Assembly: GCA_903928225.1 (NCBI GenBank)
Contig: CAIYPU010000129.1
Location: 1-55,303, forward strand
Length of the DNA stretch: 55,303 nucleotides
Direction: 5' to 3'
Origin: an uncultured Chlorobiaceae bacterium
GTDB lineage: Bacteria > Bacteroidota > Chlorobiia > Chlorobiales > Chlorobiaceae
The notes under the pieces: generated by a model
The model's database searches: none
Told to the model about the DNA's origin: nothing
Seen by the model: only the letters and a program-made list of their open reading frames with translations
Shown: in pieces, positions 24,605 through 36,566 of the stretch
Numbering within the stretch: position 1 is the first letter of the stretch
Layout of the letters: each line of letters starts with the position of its first letter
Translations under genes and position numbers: made by a program

Positions 24605-24925
24605 ATGGATAAACCATTCTGTTACGGGATATTTTCCCTGCTTGCCGTCCTGTTGACTACCCCAGGGGCTTCAGCCGGTGAAGCTCCGTCGGCTGAAAAA
24701 GGCCGCCAACTTTTCAACTCCCCGGAATTTGCCGGAGCAGTTTCCGGCAAAAGCTGTTCAAGCTGCCATCCCGGCGGTTCCGAACTGCAGAATGCATGGA
24801 TGAACCCGAACCTCGCCGGGCAGGTCAACAACTGCATCCTTGGCCCCCTGAGAGGGAAACCGCTGGATGAAGATTCTCCCGACATGCAGTCGATGCTGCT
24901 CTATCTCAGGTCTCTTAAAAAATAA
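24605..24925 (+). CDS. Small secreted c-type cytochrome
   Basis: A 106-residue protein with a signal peptide at about 1-24 (hydrophobic core, ending GASAGEA). One haem-binding CSSCH sits at about 55-59. Met residues near the C-terminus (SPDMQSMLLYLRSL) can supply the sixth ligand, as in class I cytochromes. It would carry electrons in the periplasm. It could serve thiosulfate or sulfite oxidation or another respiratory branch, but nothing here shows which. It ends 14 bases before the next gene, so co-transcription is likely. Confidence 0.88.
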   Translation: MDKPFCYGIFSLLAVLLTTPGASAGEAPSAEKGRQLFNSPEFAGAVSGKSCSSCHPGGSELQNAWMNPNLAGQVNNCILGPLRGKPLDEDSPDMQSMLLYLRSLKK

Positions 24926-24939
24926 CAGGTAACGCTATC

Positions 24940-25758
24940 ATGCAGAAGGAAAGCATATCCATACTCGGTTGCGGCTGGCTTGGCCTCCCGCTCGCACAAG
25001 CCCTCGCCGGCGAAGGTTTCATGGTCAGGGGGTCGACGACCAGGGAAGAGAGGCTTGAAGTACTTCGCGATGCAGGCATTGAGCCATTCCTGATACGGCT
25101 CGATCCGGAAGCTTCAGGGGATGACATCACCGATTTTCTCCAGAGCGATATACTCATCATAGACTTTCCCCCCGAACGCAGGGATGACATTGTCGAATAC
25201 CATATCGCCCAGTTTTCATCGCTCATCGATGCGCTCGGCCAATCGACGGTCCGCTCCGTGCTGCTTGTCAGTTCGACCTCTGTCTATCCCTCTTGCGGCA
25301 GGGAGGTGATCGAAGAGGACAGCGCCGAACCCGAGTCGCCTTCGGGCCAGGCCCTGCTGCTCGCCGAGGAGATGCTGATGAGCGAAACGGGTTTTCAGAC
25401 CACGGTGGTCCGTTTCGGGGGACTGCTCGGGGACGACCGCACTCCCGCATCCTATATTGACAAACTGAAAGAGATATCAGCTCCGGACCAGCCAATGAAC
25501 CTGATCCATCGCGATGACTGCGTCAGGATCATCATGAAAATCATCAGGCTCGGACAGTGGGGTGAGGTTTTCAACGCATGCGCCCCGGTTCACCCGACCA
25601 GGGAGGATTATTACCGCAAAGCCGCAACCGCGGCAGGAGTGCCGATGCCCCCATTGGCGAAGTCCGATACTCCTTCACCGTACAAGATTGTCAACAGCAA
25701 TAAACTGACGAACGCCCTGCAATACGTTTTTCTCCATCCCGATCCGGTTATAGGATAA
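24940..25758 (+). CDS. NAD(P)-dependent epimerase/dehydratase-like protein (YeeZ-like atypical SDR)
   Basis: A 272-residue Rossmann-fold protein. The nucleotide loop is GCGWLGLPLA at about 10-19, a variant of GxxGxxG. SSTSVYP at about 111-117 holds the Ser and Tyr positions. VVRFGGLLG and NLIHRDDCVRII follow, the latter as in sugar nucleotide epimerases and YeeZ. The usual YxxxK catalytic pair is not evident: the position holds SGQALLLAEEM. So it is probably an atypical short-chain dehydrogenase whose activity is uncertain. It follows the cytochrome gene by 14 bases. Confidence 0.82.
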   Translation: MQKESISILGCGWLGLPLAQALAGEGFMVRGSTTREERLEVLRDAGIEPFLIRLDPEASGDDITDFLQSDILIIDFPPERRDDIVEYHIAQFSSLIDALGQSTVRSVLLVSSTSVYPSCGREVIEEDSAEPESPSGQALLLAEEMLMSETGFQTTVVRFGGLLGDDRTPASYIDKLKEISAPDQPMNLIHRDDCVRIIMKIIRLGQWGEVFNACAPVHPTREDYYRKAATAAGVPMPPLAKSDTPSPYKIVNSNKLTNALQYVFLHPDPVIG

Positions 25759-25786
25759 ACCTTCCCGGTTGTGGTAAGTCCCTTCG

Positions 25787-25809
25787 GCAAGGGTGAGAGC
25801 AACCCTTGC
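25787..25809. other. Hairpin between convergent genes
   Basis: GCAAGGGT at 25787-25794 pairs with ACCCTTGC at 25802-25809 around a 7-base loop. It lies between the convergent ends of the epimerase-like gene and the unknown minus-strand gene. It has no T-tract, so it is a weak terminator candidate at best. Confidence 0.35.
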
Positions 25810-25822
25810 GCAAGCGGGGCGC

Positions 25823-26293
25823 TTACAGCAGGAATTCGAGGTCGTACCCTTCTGCAGCGGATTCCTCCAGAAATGTCCCGAGTTCGCCGAGGAAGGTAAG
25901 GAATTTCGCGGGATCGATATCCCTGAGGTAGGCCACGCCGACCGGCTGGTCCTGCCAGCCGAGCAGGATGCGTTCTTTCGCTTCCGTGTCGATGGTGGAT
26001 GCGCAGGTTTCCAGGATGTTCAGCATGCCCCAAATCGAGCTGTTGCTCAGGAAAGCTTCGTCCCAGCTGTCGAGCCCGTTTCCGGTTTCAGATATGAACG
26101 GCATACGGTTCAGCGCCTCAACGATGCCGTAGTGGAACAGTGCCGCATAGTCGTGGGCATCAATTCCAATGGTCCCGTAGGTTGTATAGGCGTTGTCGCC
26201 GAGCCTGACGCGGTTTATTTTCCCGGTACGGCAGATTGATAGCGCAAGATGCTCAGGGTTTGTGTCGTCTATGACTATATGGTGGACTTTCAT
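25823..26293 (-). CDS. Conserved hypothetical protein
   Basis: A 156-residue acidic soluble protein. No membrane segment, signal peptide or metal motif is visible. It contains VHHIVIDDTNPEHLALSI at the N-terminus and GYDLEFLL at the end, with helical central segments (EAFLSNSSIWGMLNILETC). I do not recognise a family. An AAGG lies a few bases before the start codon on the minus strand. It is divergent from clpC across 168 bases. Confidence 0.65.
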   Translation of the reverse strand: MKVHHIVIDDTNPEHLALSICRTGKINRVRLGDNAYTTYGTIGIDAHDYAALFHYGIVEALNRMPFISETGNGLDSWDEAFLSNSSIWGMLNILETCASTIDTEAKERILLGWQDQPVGVAYLRDIDPAKFLTFLGELGTFLEESAAEGYDLEFLL

Positions 26294-26461
26294 TGCCTTA
26301 TCGGGTTGCAGAACCTTTAATCGCCTTCCCGGGTTTTCTCTTGAGACGGATTGGTTTTAAACCGCTATCTTTATATAATGGAAATTACGGAAAAGTACAG
26401 CGGCGATTCATTTTTCGGACGCACCGGAGCTATTGCAAACAATTTTACACAGACATAGAGA

Positions 26462-29011
<2,550 letters not shown>

Positions 29012-29035
29012 AAACCGTTTGCAGATTGGCAGTAA

Positions 29036-29070
29036 AGAAAAAACCCCGCGTTGCCGGGGTTTTTTCTTTT
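29036..29070. terminator. Strong intrinsic terminator between clpC and trpB2
   Basis: AAAAAACCCCG-CGTTGC-CGGGGTTTTTT is a perfect stem with a 6-base loop and T/A tracts on both sides. It can terminate clpC (+) and trpB2 (-). Confidence 0.92.
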
Positions 29071-29085
29071 ACGTTTCAGTTGCCG

Positions 29086-30453
29086 TCAGCGGATCGGCGG
29101 ATGGTTCCTGACTGCGGCGAGGGAGCGTTGCAGGAGCTCTTCGGGCAGCGGGTAATCCTGGAGCTTTCCGGACAGGAATGCGTCGTACCCCTGGAGGTCC
29201 ATAAGGCCATGTCCGGACCAGTTCATGAGGATAACCTTCTCCTTGCCCTCTTCCTTCGCCTTTTTCGCTTCGCGGATGGTCTGGGCGATGGCATGCGAGG
29301 TTTCGGGCGCTGAAATGAACCCTTCTGTATGAGCGAACAGCAGAGCGGCTTCGTAGCATTCGATCTGGCCGATTGCGGTGGCGTCGATCAGGCCGAGTTC
29401 CTTGACGTGGCTCACGAGCGGCGCCATGCCGTGGTAGCGCAGGCCTCCCGCATGGATTGCCGGAGGGATGAACCCGTGGCCGAGGCTGTGCATGGGAAGG
29501 AACGGCGTCATTTTCGCGACATCGCCCGCATCGTAGATGTACGGTCCCCTGGTCAGGGTCGGGCATGCTTCGGGTTCGGTCGCGATAACCTGGACATTTT
29601 TTCCATGGATCTTGTCGTACAGGAACGGGAAGCTGATGCCCGCAAAGTTAGAACCGCCTCCGGCGCAGCCGATGACGACGTCGGGGTAGAGCCCTGCCTT
29701 TTCGAACTGCTTGCGTGCCTCGAGGCCGATGATGGTCTGGTGGAGCATCACATGGTTCAGCACACTGCCGAGAGCGTAACGAGTGTCGTCATTGCTGACG
29801 GCTTGTTCGATCGCCTCGCTGATGGCGATGGCGAGGCTTCCGGGGGTGTCGGGCATTTCGGCAAGAATTTTTCGGCCAACCGCCGTCTGTTCGCTCGGAC
29901 TGGCGATACAGTCGGCGCCCCAGGTTTTCATCATGATCTTGCGGAACGGCTTCTGGTCGAAACTGATGCGCACCATGAACACCTTGCAGTCAATGCCTAC
30001 CAGCTTGCAGCTCATCGCCAGCGCGCTTCCCCACTGGCCTGCGCCGGTTTCGGTGATGAGGTGCCTGATGCCGAACTGCTTGTTGTACCATGCCTGGGGA
30101 ACCGCGGTGTTCGGCTTGTGGCTGCCTGCAGGTGAAACGCCTTCGTTCTTGTAGTAAATTTTTGCAGGGGTCTGCAATGCCTGTTCGAGCCTTCTTGCAC
30201 GGTACAGCGGCGAAGGCCTCCAGATTTTCAGGATACCCAGCACCTCTTCCGGAATATCGATCCACCGTTCGGTGCTGACTTCCTGTTCTATGAGGTTCAT
30301 CGGAAAAACCCTCGAAAGTGCGTCCGGACCGACAGGCGAGCCGTCCGGGCCGAGAGGCGGCGGCATCGGCGAAGGCAGGTCGGCCTGGATGTTGTACCAC
30401 TGGCGAGGCATTTCGTCTTCGTTCAGCAGGATCTTCGTTGAGTCGATGCTCAT
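29086..30453 (-). CDS. trpB2: TrpB2-type tryptophan synthase beta chain (PLP enzyme)
   Basis: A 455-residue protein, longer than TrpB1. The PLP lysine is Lys113 in GSHKPNTA. The phosphate-binding GGGSN occurs in [14 protein letters not shown], and a [12 protein letters not shown] segment near the C-terminus is typical of TrpB-like (TIGR01415) enzymes. These condense indole (or phosphoserine in some lineages) with serine to make tryptophan, often without a TrpA partner. No trpA lies nearby. The gene is convergent with clpC across the terminator, and its upstream side faces tRNA-Leu. Confidence 0.95.
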   Translation of the reverse strand: MSIDSTKILLNEDEMPRQWYNIQADLPSPMPPPLGPDGSPVGPDALSRVFPMNLIEQEVSTERWIDIPEEVLGILKIWRPSPLYRARRLEQALQTPAKIYYKNEGVSPAGSHKPNTAVPQAWYNKQFGIRHLITETGAGQWGSALAMSCKLVGIDCKVFMVRISFDQKPFRKIMMKTWGADCIASPSEQTAVGRKILAEMPDTPGSLAIAISEAIEQAVSNDDTRYALGSVLNHVMLHQTIIGLEARKQFEKAGLYPDVVIGCAGGGSNFAGISFPFLYDKIHGKNVQVIATEPEACPTLTRGPYIYDAGDVAKMTPFLPMHSLGHGFIPPAIHAGGLRYHGMAPLVSHVKELGLIDATAIGQIECYEAALLFAHTEGFISAPETSHAIAQTIREAKKAKEEGKEKVILMNWSGHGLMDLQGYDAFLSGKLQDYPLPEELLQRSLAAVRNHPPIR

Positions 30454-30654
30454 GATCGTTGTGCTTTAAAGGTGAAGGGTTGCTGCAAAGGTGTGGCTCT
30501 TCCGGTGTTCTGTCGGTTTTGCCCGGTGCAGGTCGGATATGCTGTGCCCCGGTTTTGACTGCCTGTCCTGCTGCGGACCGTCCTTAGTCGAGTGGAAAGA
30601 GGAAGTCACGGCAAGAGATCGAGATTCAAGGTGGAGAACACGGAACATGAATGG

Positions 30655-30740
30655 TGCCGAAGGCGGGGATCGAACCCGCACGTCCATTGCTGAACACAGG
30701 ATTTTAAGTCCTGGGCGTCTACCAGTTCCGCCACTTCGGC
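30655..30740 (-). tRNA. tRNA-Leu (anticodon UAA)
   Basis: An 86-base cloverleaf on the minus strand. GCCGAAG pairs with CTTCGGC (ends 30734-30740 and 30656-30662). The anticodon stem CAGGA/TCCTG encloses CTTAAAA, giving anticodon TAA. It has a long class II variable arm as expected for leucine. CCA is encoded directly after the discriminator (30652-30654). Confidence 0.95.
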
Positions 30741-30765
30741 ATCGTTTTTGCCATTCAGGTCGAGA

Positions 30766-30793
30766 AATTTAGCATCTTCAAAGGGTTTAGCAA
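30766..30793 (-). promoter_or_regulatory. Possible promoter for tRNA-Leu
   Basis: On the minus strand, TTGCTA (30788-30793) and TAAATT (30766-30771) are separated by 16 bases. The tRNA starts 25 bases after the -10-like hexamer. Both hexamers deviate from consensus. Confidence 0.4.
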
Positions 30794-30839
30794 AAAAATA
30801 ATTAGGCCCGGACGGTACCGGTTTGCCAGATTGCCGGGT

Positions 30840-31907
30840 TCATGAGCGGAAATGGTCGAACCCCTTCATTGCCGCGAGATCGATTTTCATGCCGTAGATA
30901 TCACGTATGAAGATGCCTTCTTCCGGAGGCACGATCTCCCCGATGACCGAGATGTCACGGTGGGCGGAGATATCCTGCAATGAATCTTTCGGGACCGTGA
31001 ACAGCAGTTCGTAGTCTTCACCGCCGGTAAGCGCCCAGGTGAGGGCGTCGTCCTGAAATTCTTCTGCTATGAGGCGTGTTTCCGGTCCGACGGGAATGCT
31101 GTTTTCATAAATCAGTGCCCCGGTGTTTGAACTGCGGCAGATGTGCAGGAGTTCGGAGCTGAGCCCATCGGAGATATCGATCATCGACGTCGGCCGGATG
31201 CCTGCGGAATGGAAGAACCTCACGATATCGAGGCGCGCAAGGGGAAGCAGCTGGCTCCGGATGGCGTTCCGGTACTCCTCGAGGTCGGCCATGAGGTTCC
31301 TGTCGTATGTTTCCCTGTTTTCGAGGTGTTCAAGCATGATGTCCTTCTCACGCATGAGCAGCCGCAGCCCGGCCGCCGCCCCGCCAAGCATGCCTGTGAC
31401 GCAGACAAGGTCACCGGGGGATGCTCCCCTTCGATACGCTATGCGCCCCTCTGTCACTTCGCCGGTCACGGCCACGGAAATGACAAGGCCTGAGCGTGAC
31501 GATGAGGTGTCACCTCCCGCGATGGCAACCCCGTATTCCGTCGCGGCATTCACCATGCCCCGGTAAAGCTCCTCGATCATTTCAACCGGAAAGGAGGGCG
31601 GGATGGCAAGCGAGACCAGTGCGCAGCGAGGTATCGCGTTCATGGCACAGATATCGGAAACATTGGCGCTCATGGCTTTGCTGCCGAGGTGTTTCACCGG
31701 GGTCGTCAGGAGGTCGAAATGAACCTGATCGACAAGGATGTCGGTTGTCGATACCTGCAGCAGTTCTTCGGAAAGCCGGTAGACGGCGCAGTCGTCGCCG
31801 ATCCCTTCGATCAGCTGCGGGACTGCCTCGAGGGTCGGTCCGGCAAGTTTTGCAATCTTTCCGATAAGGCCGAATTCGCCGATTTCGGGGATGACGGTTG
31901 ATGCCAT
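30840..31907 (-). CDS. thiL: Thiamine-monophosphate kinase
   Basis: From the ATG complement at 31905-31907 the protein has 355 residues. ThiL family signatures are visible: GEFGLIGKIA at the N-terminus, a GIGDDCAVY nucleotide/metal motif near 40, VSTTDILVDQVHF, the AMSANVSDICAMNA block, IAGGDTSSS, and TGGEDYELLF near the C-terminus. It phosphorylates thiamine monophosphate to the diphosphate with ATP in the cytoplasm. No TPP riboswitch sequence is apparent in its leader. It is divergent from ftsY across about 108 bases. Confidence 0.95.
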   Translation of the reverse strand: MASTVIPEIGEFGLIGKIAKLAGPTLEAVPQLIEGIGDDCAVYRLSEELLQVSTTDILVDQVHFDLLTTPVKHLGSKAMSANVSDICAMNAIPRCALVSLAIPPSFPVEMIEELYRGMVNAATEYGVAIAGGDTSSSRSGLVISVAVTGEVTEGRIAYRRGASPGDLVCVTGMLGGAAAGLRLLMREKDIMLEHLENRETYDRNLMADLEEYRNAIRSQLLPLARLDIVRFFHSAGIRPTSMIDISDGLSSELLHICRSSNTGALIYENSIPVGPETRLIAEEFQDDALTWALTGGEDYELLFTVPKDSLQDISAHRDISVIGEIVPPEEGIFIRDIYGMKIDLAAMKGFDHFRS

Positions 31908-32015
31908 ATTTTTATGTACATTATTGAACGGATGAAAAGCATATCCGCCGGGCATTTTCCTGTATCCGGAATCTGACCGGGGCATTATTCACTAACAGGG
32001 ACAATACCTCTTTTT

Positions 32016-32960
32016 ATGGGTTTTTTCGATAAGTTCAAAATTTCAAGGCTCAAGGAAGGGCTGGGAAAGACCCGCGACACCCTTCGCGAGAAACTTGCTT
32101 TTGTCACCCAGGGGAAAACGGAGATCGACGACGAGTTCCTCGAAGAGCTTGAAAACATCCTTGTTTCGGCCGATGTCGGTGTGGAAACGACGCTCGACAT
32201 CGTTGAGGCCATCACTGAACGGGCAAAGAACGAGACCTACCGTTCGGAAGAGGAGCTTAACCGGATGCTGATGGAGGAAATCCAGCAGATGCTCCGGGAG
32301 ACCGGCGAAGAGCACCCTCTCGATTTCGACGCGCAACTTCCCGCAAAGCCATACGTCATCCTTATTGTCGGCGTGAACGGCGCAGGCAAGACGACGAGTA
32401 TCGCCAAACTGGCCCACCATTACGAAAAAGCCGGAAAGAAAGTCATTATCGCTGCGGCGGACACATTCAGGGCTGCGGCATACGAACAGCTCAAGATATG
32501 GGCCGACAGGGCCGGTGTACCCATCATCGGCCAGGGGCAGGGTGCCGATCCCGCATCGGTGGTTTTCGATGCCGTCAGCTCAGCTGTCTCCCGAAATGCC
32601 GATGTCGTGCTTGTCGATACGGCCGGCCGCCTGCACAACAAGAGCCACCTGATGGAGGAGCTTGCAAAGATCATGCGGGTCGCAAAAAAGAAAATTCCCG
32701 AAGCGCCGCACGAGGTGCTGCTTGTGCTCGATGGCACGACCGGCCAGAACGCCGTCTCCCAGGCGAGGGAGTTCACGAAATGTGTCAGCGTGACCGGGCT
32801 GGTCGTCACCAAGCTCGACGGGACATCGAAGGGAGGCATCGTGCTTTCCATTTCCCGCGAGCTTAACCTGCCGGTCAAATATATAGGGGTTGGAGAAAAA
32901 ATCGACGATTTCCAGCTTTTCGACCGGGCGCAATTCGTCGAAGCCCTCCTCGGCCGCTGA
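32016..32960 (+). CDS. ftsY: Signal recognition particle receptor FtsY
   Basis: A 314-residue protein, a short FtsY that lacks the long acidic A domain. The N domain spans about 1-95. GTPase motifs are GVNGAGKTTS (G1), DTAGR (G3), TKLDGTSKGG (G4) and GVGEKIDDFQLF (G5 region). It docks SRP-ribosome complexes at the inner membrane. The stop is at 32960, 14 bases from the convergent GIY-YIG gene. Confidence 0.97.
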   Translation: MGFFDKFKISRLKEGLGKTRDTLREKLAFVTQGKTEIDDEFLEELENILVSADVGVETTLDIVEAITERAKNETYRSEEELNRMLMEEIQQMLRETGEEHPLDFDAQLPAKPYVILIVGVNGAGKTTSIAKLAHHYEKAGKKVIIAAADTFRAAAYEQLKIWADRAGVPIIGQGQGADPASVVFDAVSSAVSRNADVVLVDTAGRLHNKSHLMEELAKIMRVAKKKIPEAPHEVLLVLDGTTGQNAVSQAREFTKCVSVTGLVVTKLDGTSKGGIVLSISRELNLPVKYIGVGEKIDDFQLFDRAQFVEALLGR

Positions 32961-32974
32961 TCGATCACGGGGGG

Positions 32975-33550
32975 TTATGACATGATCATCTCAGGGACTG
33001 ATTTCCGGATGGTCCCGAGCACCTGTTCAATATCCTCCGTCCTGAGGAGGTGGGTGCATTCCCTGGTGTCCTGCGCACCGAGCCTGTGGGCGGGGACCGA
33101 GATCTCTTCCTGCGGTTCGAGCAGCTTCCAGAGTTCACGTTCAAGCCTCTTCGGGCTGTGTATGATCACCATATGCCTGATTTCGGCTGCCGGCAGATCG
33201 AGCAGGTAATCGATATGCCACCGGAGTTTTTTTTGCGCCATGCCCGGGCTCTTTTTCACGCTGTCTTCATAGTCAGGGAAAAGGCCGATCAGCGCTTTCC
33301 TGATGAGATGCGGCTTCTGCCCGCCGGACCGCGAAGCATGGCGGATGAGCCTTGCCGCAAGAGGGCTGTGGCTGCGGGTGCCGCCAAGCGCTGACCCGAT
33401 ATAGAGGTACTCTCCCCTGTCCATGAAAATGGGGGCCCCGTTCCTGAACCTTCCGAATACCAGGTTTACCGGCGAGGAGAGGGTTATGACGAGTATGTAG
33501 GACCCGACCGCACCCTCGTTGCCGAACCGGGTAAAGAACCTCGGATGCAT
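32975..33550 (-). CDS. DUF123 / GIY-YIG nuclease-fold protein
   Basis: A 191-residue protein. GSYILVI near residue 16 and EYLYIGSALGG near 47-57 match the GIY and YIG strands of the DUF123 variant. A basic LAARLIRHASR helix and LRWHIDYLL with paired His residues follow. The DUF123 family (Nth/ENDO3-linked in some genomes) has the GIY-YIG fold, and nuclease action is likely but unproven. The C-terminal 60 residues carry CTHLL and acidic segments. The start at 33550 is an ATG complement. The gene lies convergent with ftsY and divergent from pcm. Confidence 0.85.
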   Translation of the reverse strand: MHPRFFTRFGNEGAVGSYILVITLSSPVNLVFGRFRNGAPIFMDRGEYLYIGSALGGTRSHSPLAARLIRHASRSGGQKPHLIRKALIGLFPDYEDSVKKSPGMAQKKLRWHIDYLLDLPAAEIRHMVIIHSPKRLERELWKLLEPQEEISVPAHRLGAQDTRECTHLLRTEDIEQVLGTIRKSVPEMIMS

Positions 33551-33663
33551 TGTTTTTTGCGCTTTTTATGTAATATTGTCCGTCAACCGGGAAAATGGTA
33601 CTTTTGTCCCGTTGAAAGATACGTTTAGAGAACTCTTTCGGAGCAAACCGTTCAGGGGTTTTT

Positions 33664-34323
33664 ATGCACGATGCCGAAAAACTTCGCCGGCAGCGGGTTG
33701 AAATGGTCGAAACGCTGAAGCAGTACGGTATCGATAACCGCAGGGTCCTCGATGCGTTCGGCGATGTCGAAAGGCACCGTTTCTTTGACAGTGAGTCATT
33801 GCCGTACGCTTACGGCGATTGCGCTTATCCGATCGGGTTCGGCCAGACCATATCGCAGCCGTTCACGGTGGCCTACATGACCACCCTGCTCGTGGAAAGG
33901 GTCCCCTCAGGAAAGATCCTCGAGATAGGCACCGGTTCAGGTTACCAGGCAGCGATACTCGATGCGCTCGGTTACGAGGTGTATACCGTTGAAAGGATTG
34001 ACGGGCTGAAGGAAAAGGCATGCCGGGTATTTGCCGAACTCGGGCTCGATATCAAATGCCGTCTCGGCGACGGGACCCTCGGCTGGCCTGAAAAGGCCCC
34101 GTTCGACGGGATCATGGTTACGGCGGCGGCACCGAAAATCCCCGGGCCGCTTCTCGGGCAGCTTTCGGAAAACGGCTGCATGGTCATTCCGCTGGGCACG
34201 TATGAGTCGCAGCAGATGACGGTGATCAGGAAGCTTGGCGATACTTTCGACAAGGAGGTTTTCCAGCATTTTGTTTTCGTTCCGCTTGTCGGAAGGGAAG
34301 GTTGGGACGACGATGTTTTTTAA
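33664..34323 (+). CDS. pcm: Protein-L-isoaspartate O-methyltransferase
   Basis: A 219-residue protein of normal length. SAM motif I is EIGTGSGYQAAIL at about 82-94. VERIDGLKEKA follows, then VTAAAP and an IPLGT segment, all as in PCMT. DRHRFFD-like sequence (ERHRFFDSESLPYAYGD) at about 40-56 is the family N-terminal signature. It methylates isoaspartate residues in damaged proteins with SAM. The start has AGGGG five bases upstream. The PpiD-like gene begins 30 bases downstream, so the two may be co-transcribed as a protein-quality pair. Confidence 0.96.
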   Translation: MHDAEKLRRQRVEMVETLKQYGIDNRRVLDAFGDVERHRFFDSESLPYAYGDCAYPIGFGQTISQPFTVAYMTTLLVERVPSGKILEIGTGSGYQAAILDALGYEVYTVERIDGLKEKACRVFAELGLDIKCRLGDGTLGWPEKAPFDGIMVTAAAPKIPGPLLGQLSENGCMVIPLGTYESQQMTVIRKLGDTFDKEVFQHFVFVPLVGREGWDDDVF

Positions 34324-34353
34324 CTACAACACATTAATGAGAAGGGATGAGTT

Positions 34354-36465
34354 ATGGCTTTCATGACCAGCTTGAGGGATAAGACGCATGTGATTCTGTT
34401 TGCCCTTATTGCTTCATTTCTTGGGCTTATTGTTATCCAGTGGGGCATGCAATTTACCGGGATGTCAGGCAAAAGCAAGGTGAACCTGGCAGGCAGGGTC
34501 AATGGAAAAGATATTGCCTACAACCAGTACGACGAGATCTATAAGGAGCTTTCCGAGAATTACCGCAGGTCGAACCCGGCAAACGATGTTACGCCCGAAG
34601 TGGAAGTGGCAATTCAGGAACGCGCCTGGAACATTACCGTCGATCAGGCCCTGCTCGACCAGCTTTTCGAGAAATTCGGCATCACCCTCCAGGACCAGGA
34701 GGTCGTCGAGGCCCTGAACAGTCCCTTTCCTCCCATGATCATCCGCCAGAACTTCACCAATCCGTCAACCGGAGCGATCGACCGCAGCAAGCTCGAAGCG
34801 GCACGCCGAGATCCCCGCGCAAAGGATATCTGGGTGCAGATCGAAAAGATCGTGCGCAAGGAACTGAAAATCAACAAACTTATCAGGGCATTGCAGAGCG
34901 TCGACCAGGTTACCTCGAGGGACCTCGATGATGTCGTCCGCAGGCAGTTCGAGCAATTCTCCGCTTCGTTCATCCCTGTACCCCTCGCTTTTGCCGGTCC
35001 GGACAGTAGTTTCCCGATCAAGGATGACGAGATCAGCAAATATTACGAGGCTCACAAGGAGCTTTTCAAGCAGCCGCCGACAAGGAGCGCTGATTTTGTT
35101 TTCTTCCCGCTCGTTGCTTCTTCGAAAGACAGCCTGGCGGTGAAAACCGATATCGAAGCCATCAGGGCGGAATTTGCCACTACGAAGAGCGACAGCGAGT
35201 ATGTCCGCCTGCAGAGCGATCGTTTGGGCGGTATCAACGTCACTTACAACCGCGCGGACTTCTCGCCTGCTGCCGGCGAACTGGTTTTCAGCGCTTCGAA
35301 CCTGAAGCCCGGCGCGCTGATCGGTCCTTTTGCCGACAACGGCGCATACAGGATTCTCAAGGTCAGGCAGGTGACCGCATCGGCCCAGCCGGTAGCCCGT
35401 GCTTCCCATATTCTTCTGAAAATAAATCCTTCGAGCAGCGGTGATGTCCAGAGGGTCCGCGGCCTGCTAATGGCCATTTCGCAGCAGCTCAGGGATGGGG
35501 TGCCTTTCGAGCAGCTTGCCCGCAAGTATTCTGCTGATCCTGGAAGCGCATCAAGGGGTGGCGATCTCGGATGGTTTACCCGGGACCGTATGGTTCCAGC
35601 TTTTTCCGCGGCTGTTTTCGGGGCCCGGCCCGGCGCGATTGTCGGACCGGTGCAGACCCAGTTCGGCCTGCATATCATCAAGGTGACCGGTTTCGACCAG
35701 AGAGCGGTCGTCTGTTCCGAAGTCGTGCGCAATATCAGGCCTTCTACGGAAACGACGGACAGCCAGAGGCGTATTGCCATGGCTTTCCAGATGTCGGCAA
35801 AATCGCAGGGCATCGACAAGGCGGCGGCCGGCCAGAAGCTCGAGGTGCTCAAGACCGGAGATTTCGCGAAGCACATGGCGCTGCCCGGGATCGGCTACAG
35901 CGACAAGGTTGCCTCTTTTGCCTTCAAGTCCAACGAAGGCGACCTTTCTGACGTCATAGAGACGGAAAAAGGTTTTTATATCATTCGCCTTACCGGAAAG
36001 AACGATTCCGGGTATCATCAGCTCGATGCTTTGCTCAAGGGAAAGATCACTGCCGAGCTTCTCGCTGAGAAGAAAGGCGCTGCCCTCGAGAAAAAGCTCG
36101 CTTCTCTGGCAAAGGTCCCCGGTACCACGCTCGACAAGATTGCTGCTTCGAACCCTTCGTTCAGGATCGTGAAGGCAGCAGATATACGCTGGAACGATGC
36201 CGCCATTCCCGGCTTCGGTTCCGACAGGCAGCTCGTCGAGGCGATTTCCGGCCTCGATGTCGGCAAGCTTTCTTCTCCGGTGAAGATCAGTGGTGGTTAT
36301 GCGCTGGTCGTTCTGAACGGCAAGACCTACCCTGCGGGCATCGACCTCAAGGCTGAAGCGGCGAAAATCGCCCCGCAGCTCCTCAAGGTTAAGCAGCAAC
36401 AGAACATTCAGGAGTATTTCGAAACGGAGAAAAAGAAGGCGAAAATCGAAGATTTCAGGCCCTGA
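34354..36465 (+). CDS. PpiD/SurA-like peptidyl-prolyl cis-trans isomerase (periplasmic chaperone)
   Basis: A 703-residue protein. One membrane helix lies near the N-terminus (VILFALIASFLGLIVIQWGM at about 13-32), then a periplasmic body. The SurA_N-like helical region covers about 48-180 and a parvulin domain spans about 345-455 (ASHILLKI, FEQLARKYSADPGSASRGGD, LGWF, GLHIIKVTGF). A second, degenerate isomerase-like segment (GDLSDVIETEKGFYIIRL) follows. The topology is that of PpiD, an inner-membrane-anchored chaperone for exported proteins. The motif AAGGGA lies a few bases before the ATG. A clear terminator follows. Confidence 0.92.
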   Translation: MAFMTSLRDKTHVILFALIASFLGLIVIQWGMQFTGMSGKSKVNLAGRVNGKDIAYNQYDEIYKELSENYRRSNPANDVTPEVEVAIQERAWNITVDQALLDQLFEKFGITLQDQEVVEALNSPFPPMIIRQNFTNPSTGAIDRSKLEAARRDPRAKDIWVQIEKIVRKELKINKLIRALQSVDQVTSRDLDDVVRRQFEQFSASFIPVPLAFAGPDSSFPIKDDEISKYYEAHKELFKQPPTRSADFVFFPLVASSKDSLAVKTDIEAIRAEFATTKSDSEYVRLQSDRLGGINVTYNRADFSPAAGELVFSASNLKPGALIGPFADNGAYRILKVRQVTASAQPVARASHILLKINPSSSGDVQRVRGLLMAISQQLRDGVPFEQLARKYSADPGSASRGGDLGWFTRDRMVPAFSAAVFGARPGAIVGPVQTQFGLHIIKVTGFDQRAVVCSEVVRNIRPSTETTDSQRRIAMAFQMSAKSQGIDKAAAGQKLEVLKTGDFAKHMALPGIGYSDKVASFAFKSNEGDLSDVIETEKGFYIIRLTGKNDSGYHQLDALLKGKITAELLAEKKGAALEKKLASLAKVPGTTLDKIAASNPSFRIVKAADIRWNDAAIPGFGSDRQLVEAISGLDVGKLSSPVKISGGYALVVLNGKTYPAGIDLKAEAAKIAPQLLKVKQQQNIQEYFETEKKKAKIEDFRP

Positions 36466-36495
36466 ACGATCAGGTAGCGGCGGTTGGAAACTTTC

Positions 36496-36534
36496 GGGCC
36501 CCCTCGAATCTGCAAGGAGACGAGGGGGCCCTTT
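36496..36534 (+). terminator. Intrinsic terminator after the PpiD-like gene
   Basis: GGGCCCCCTCG at 36496-36506 pairs with CGAGGGGGCCC at 36521-36531 around a 14-base loop, followed by TTT. It lies between the convergent PpiD-like and ptsI genes. Confidence 0.88.
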
Positions 36535-36566
36535 CTATCTGGATTCAATTTGTCAGGTCCCGACGG

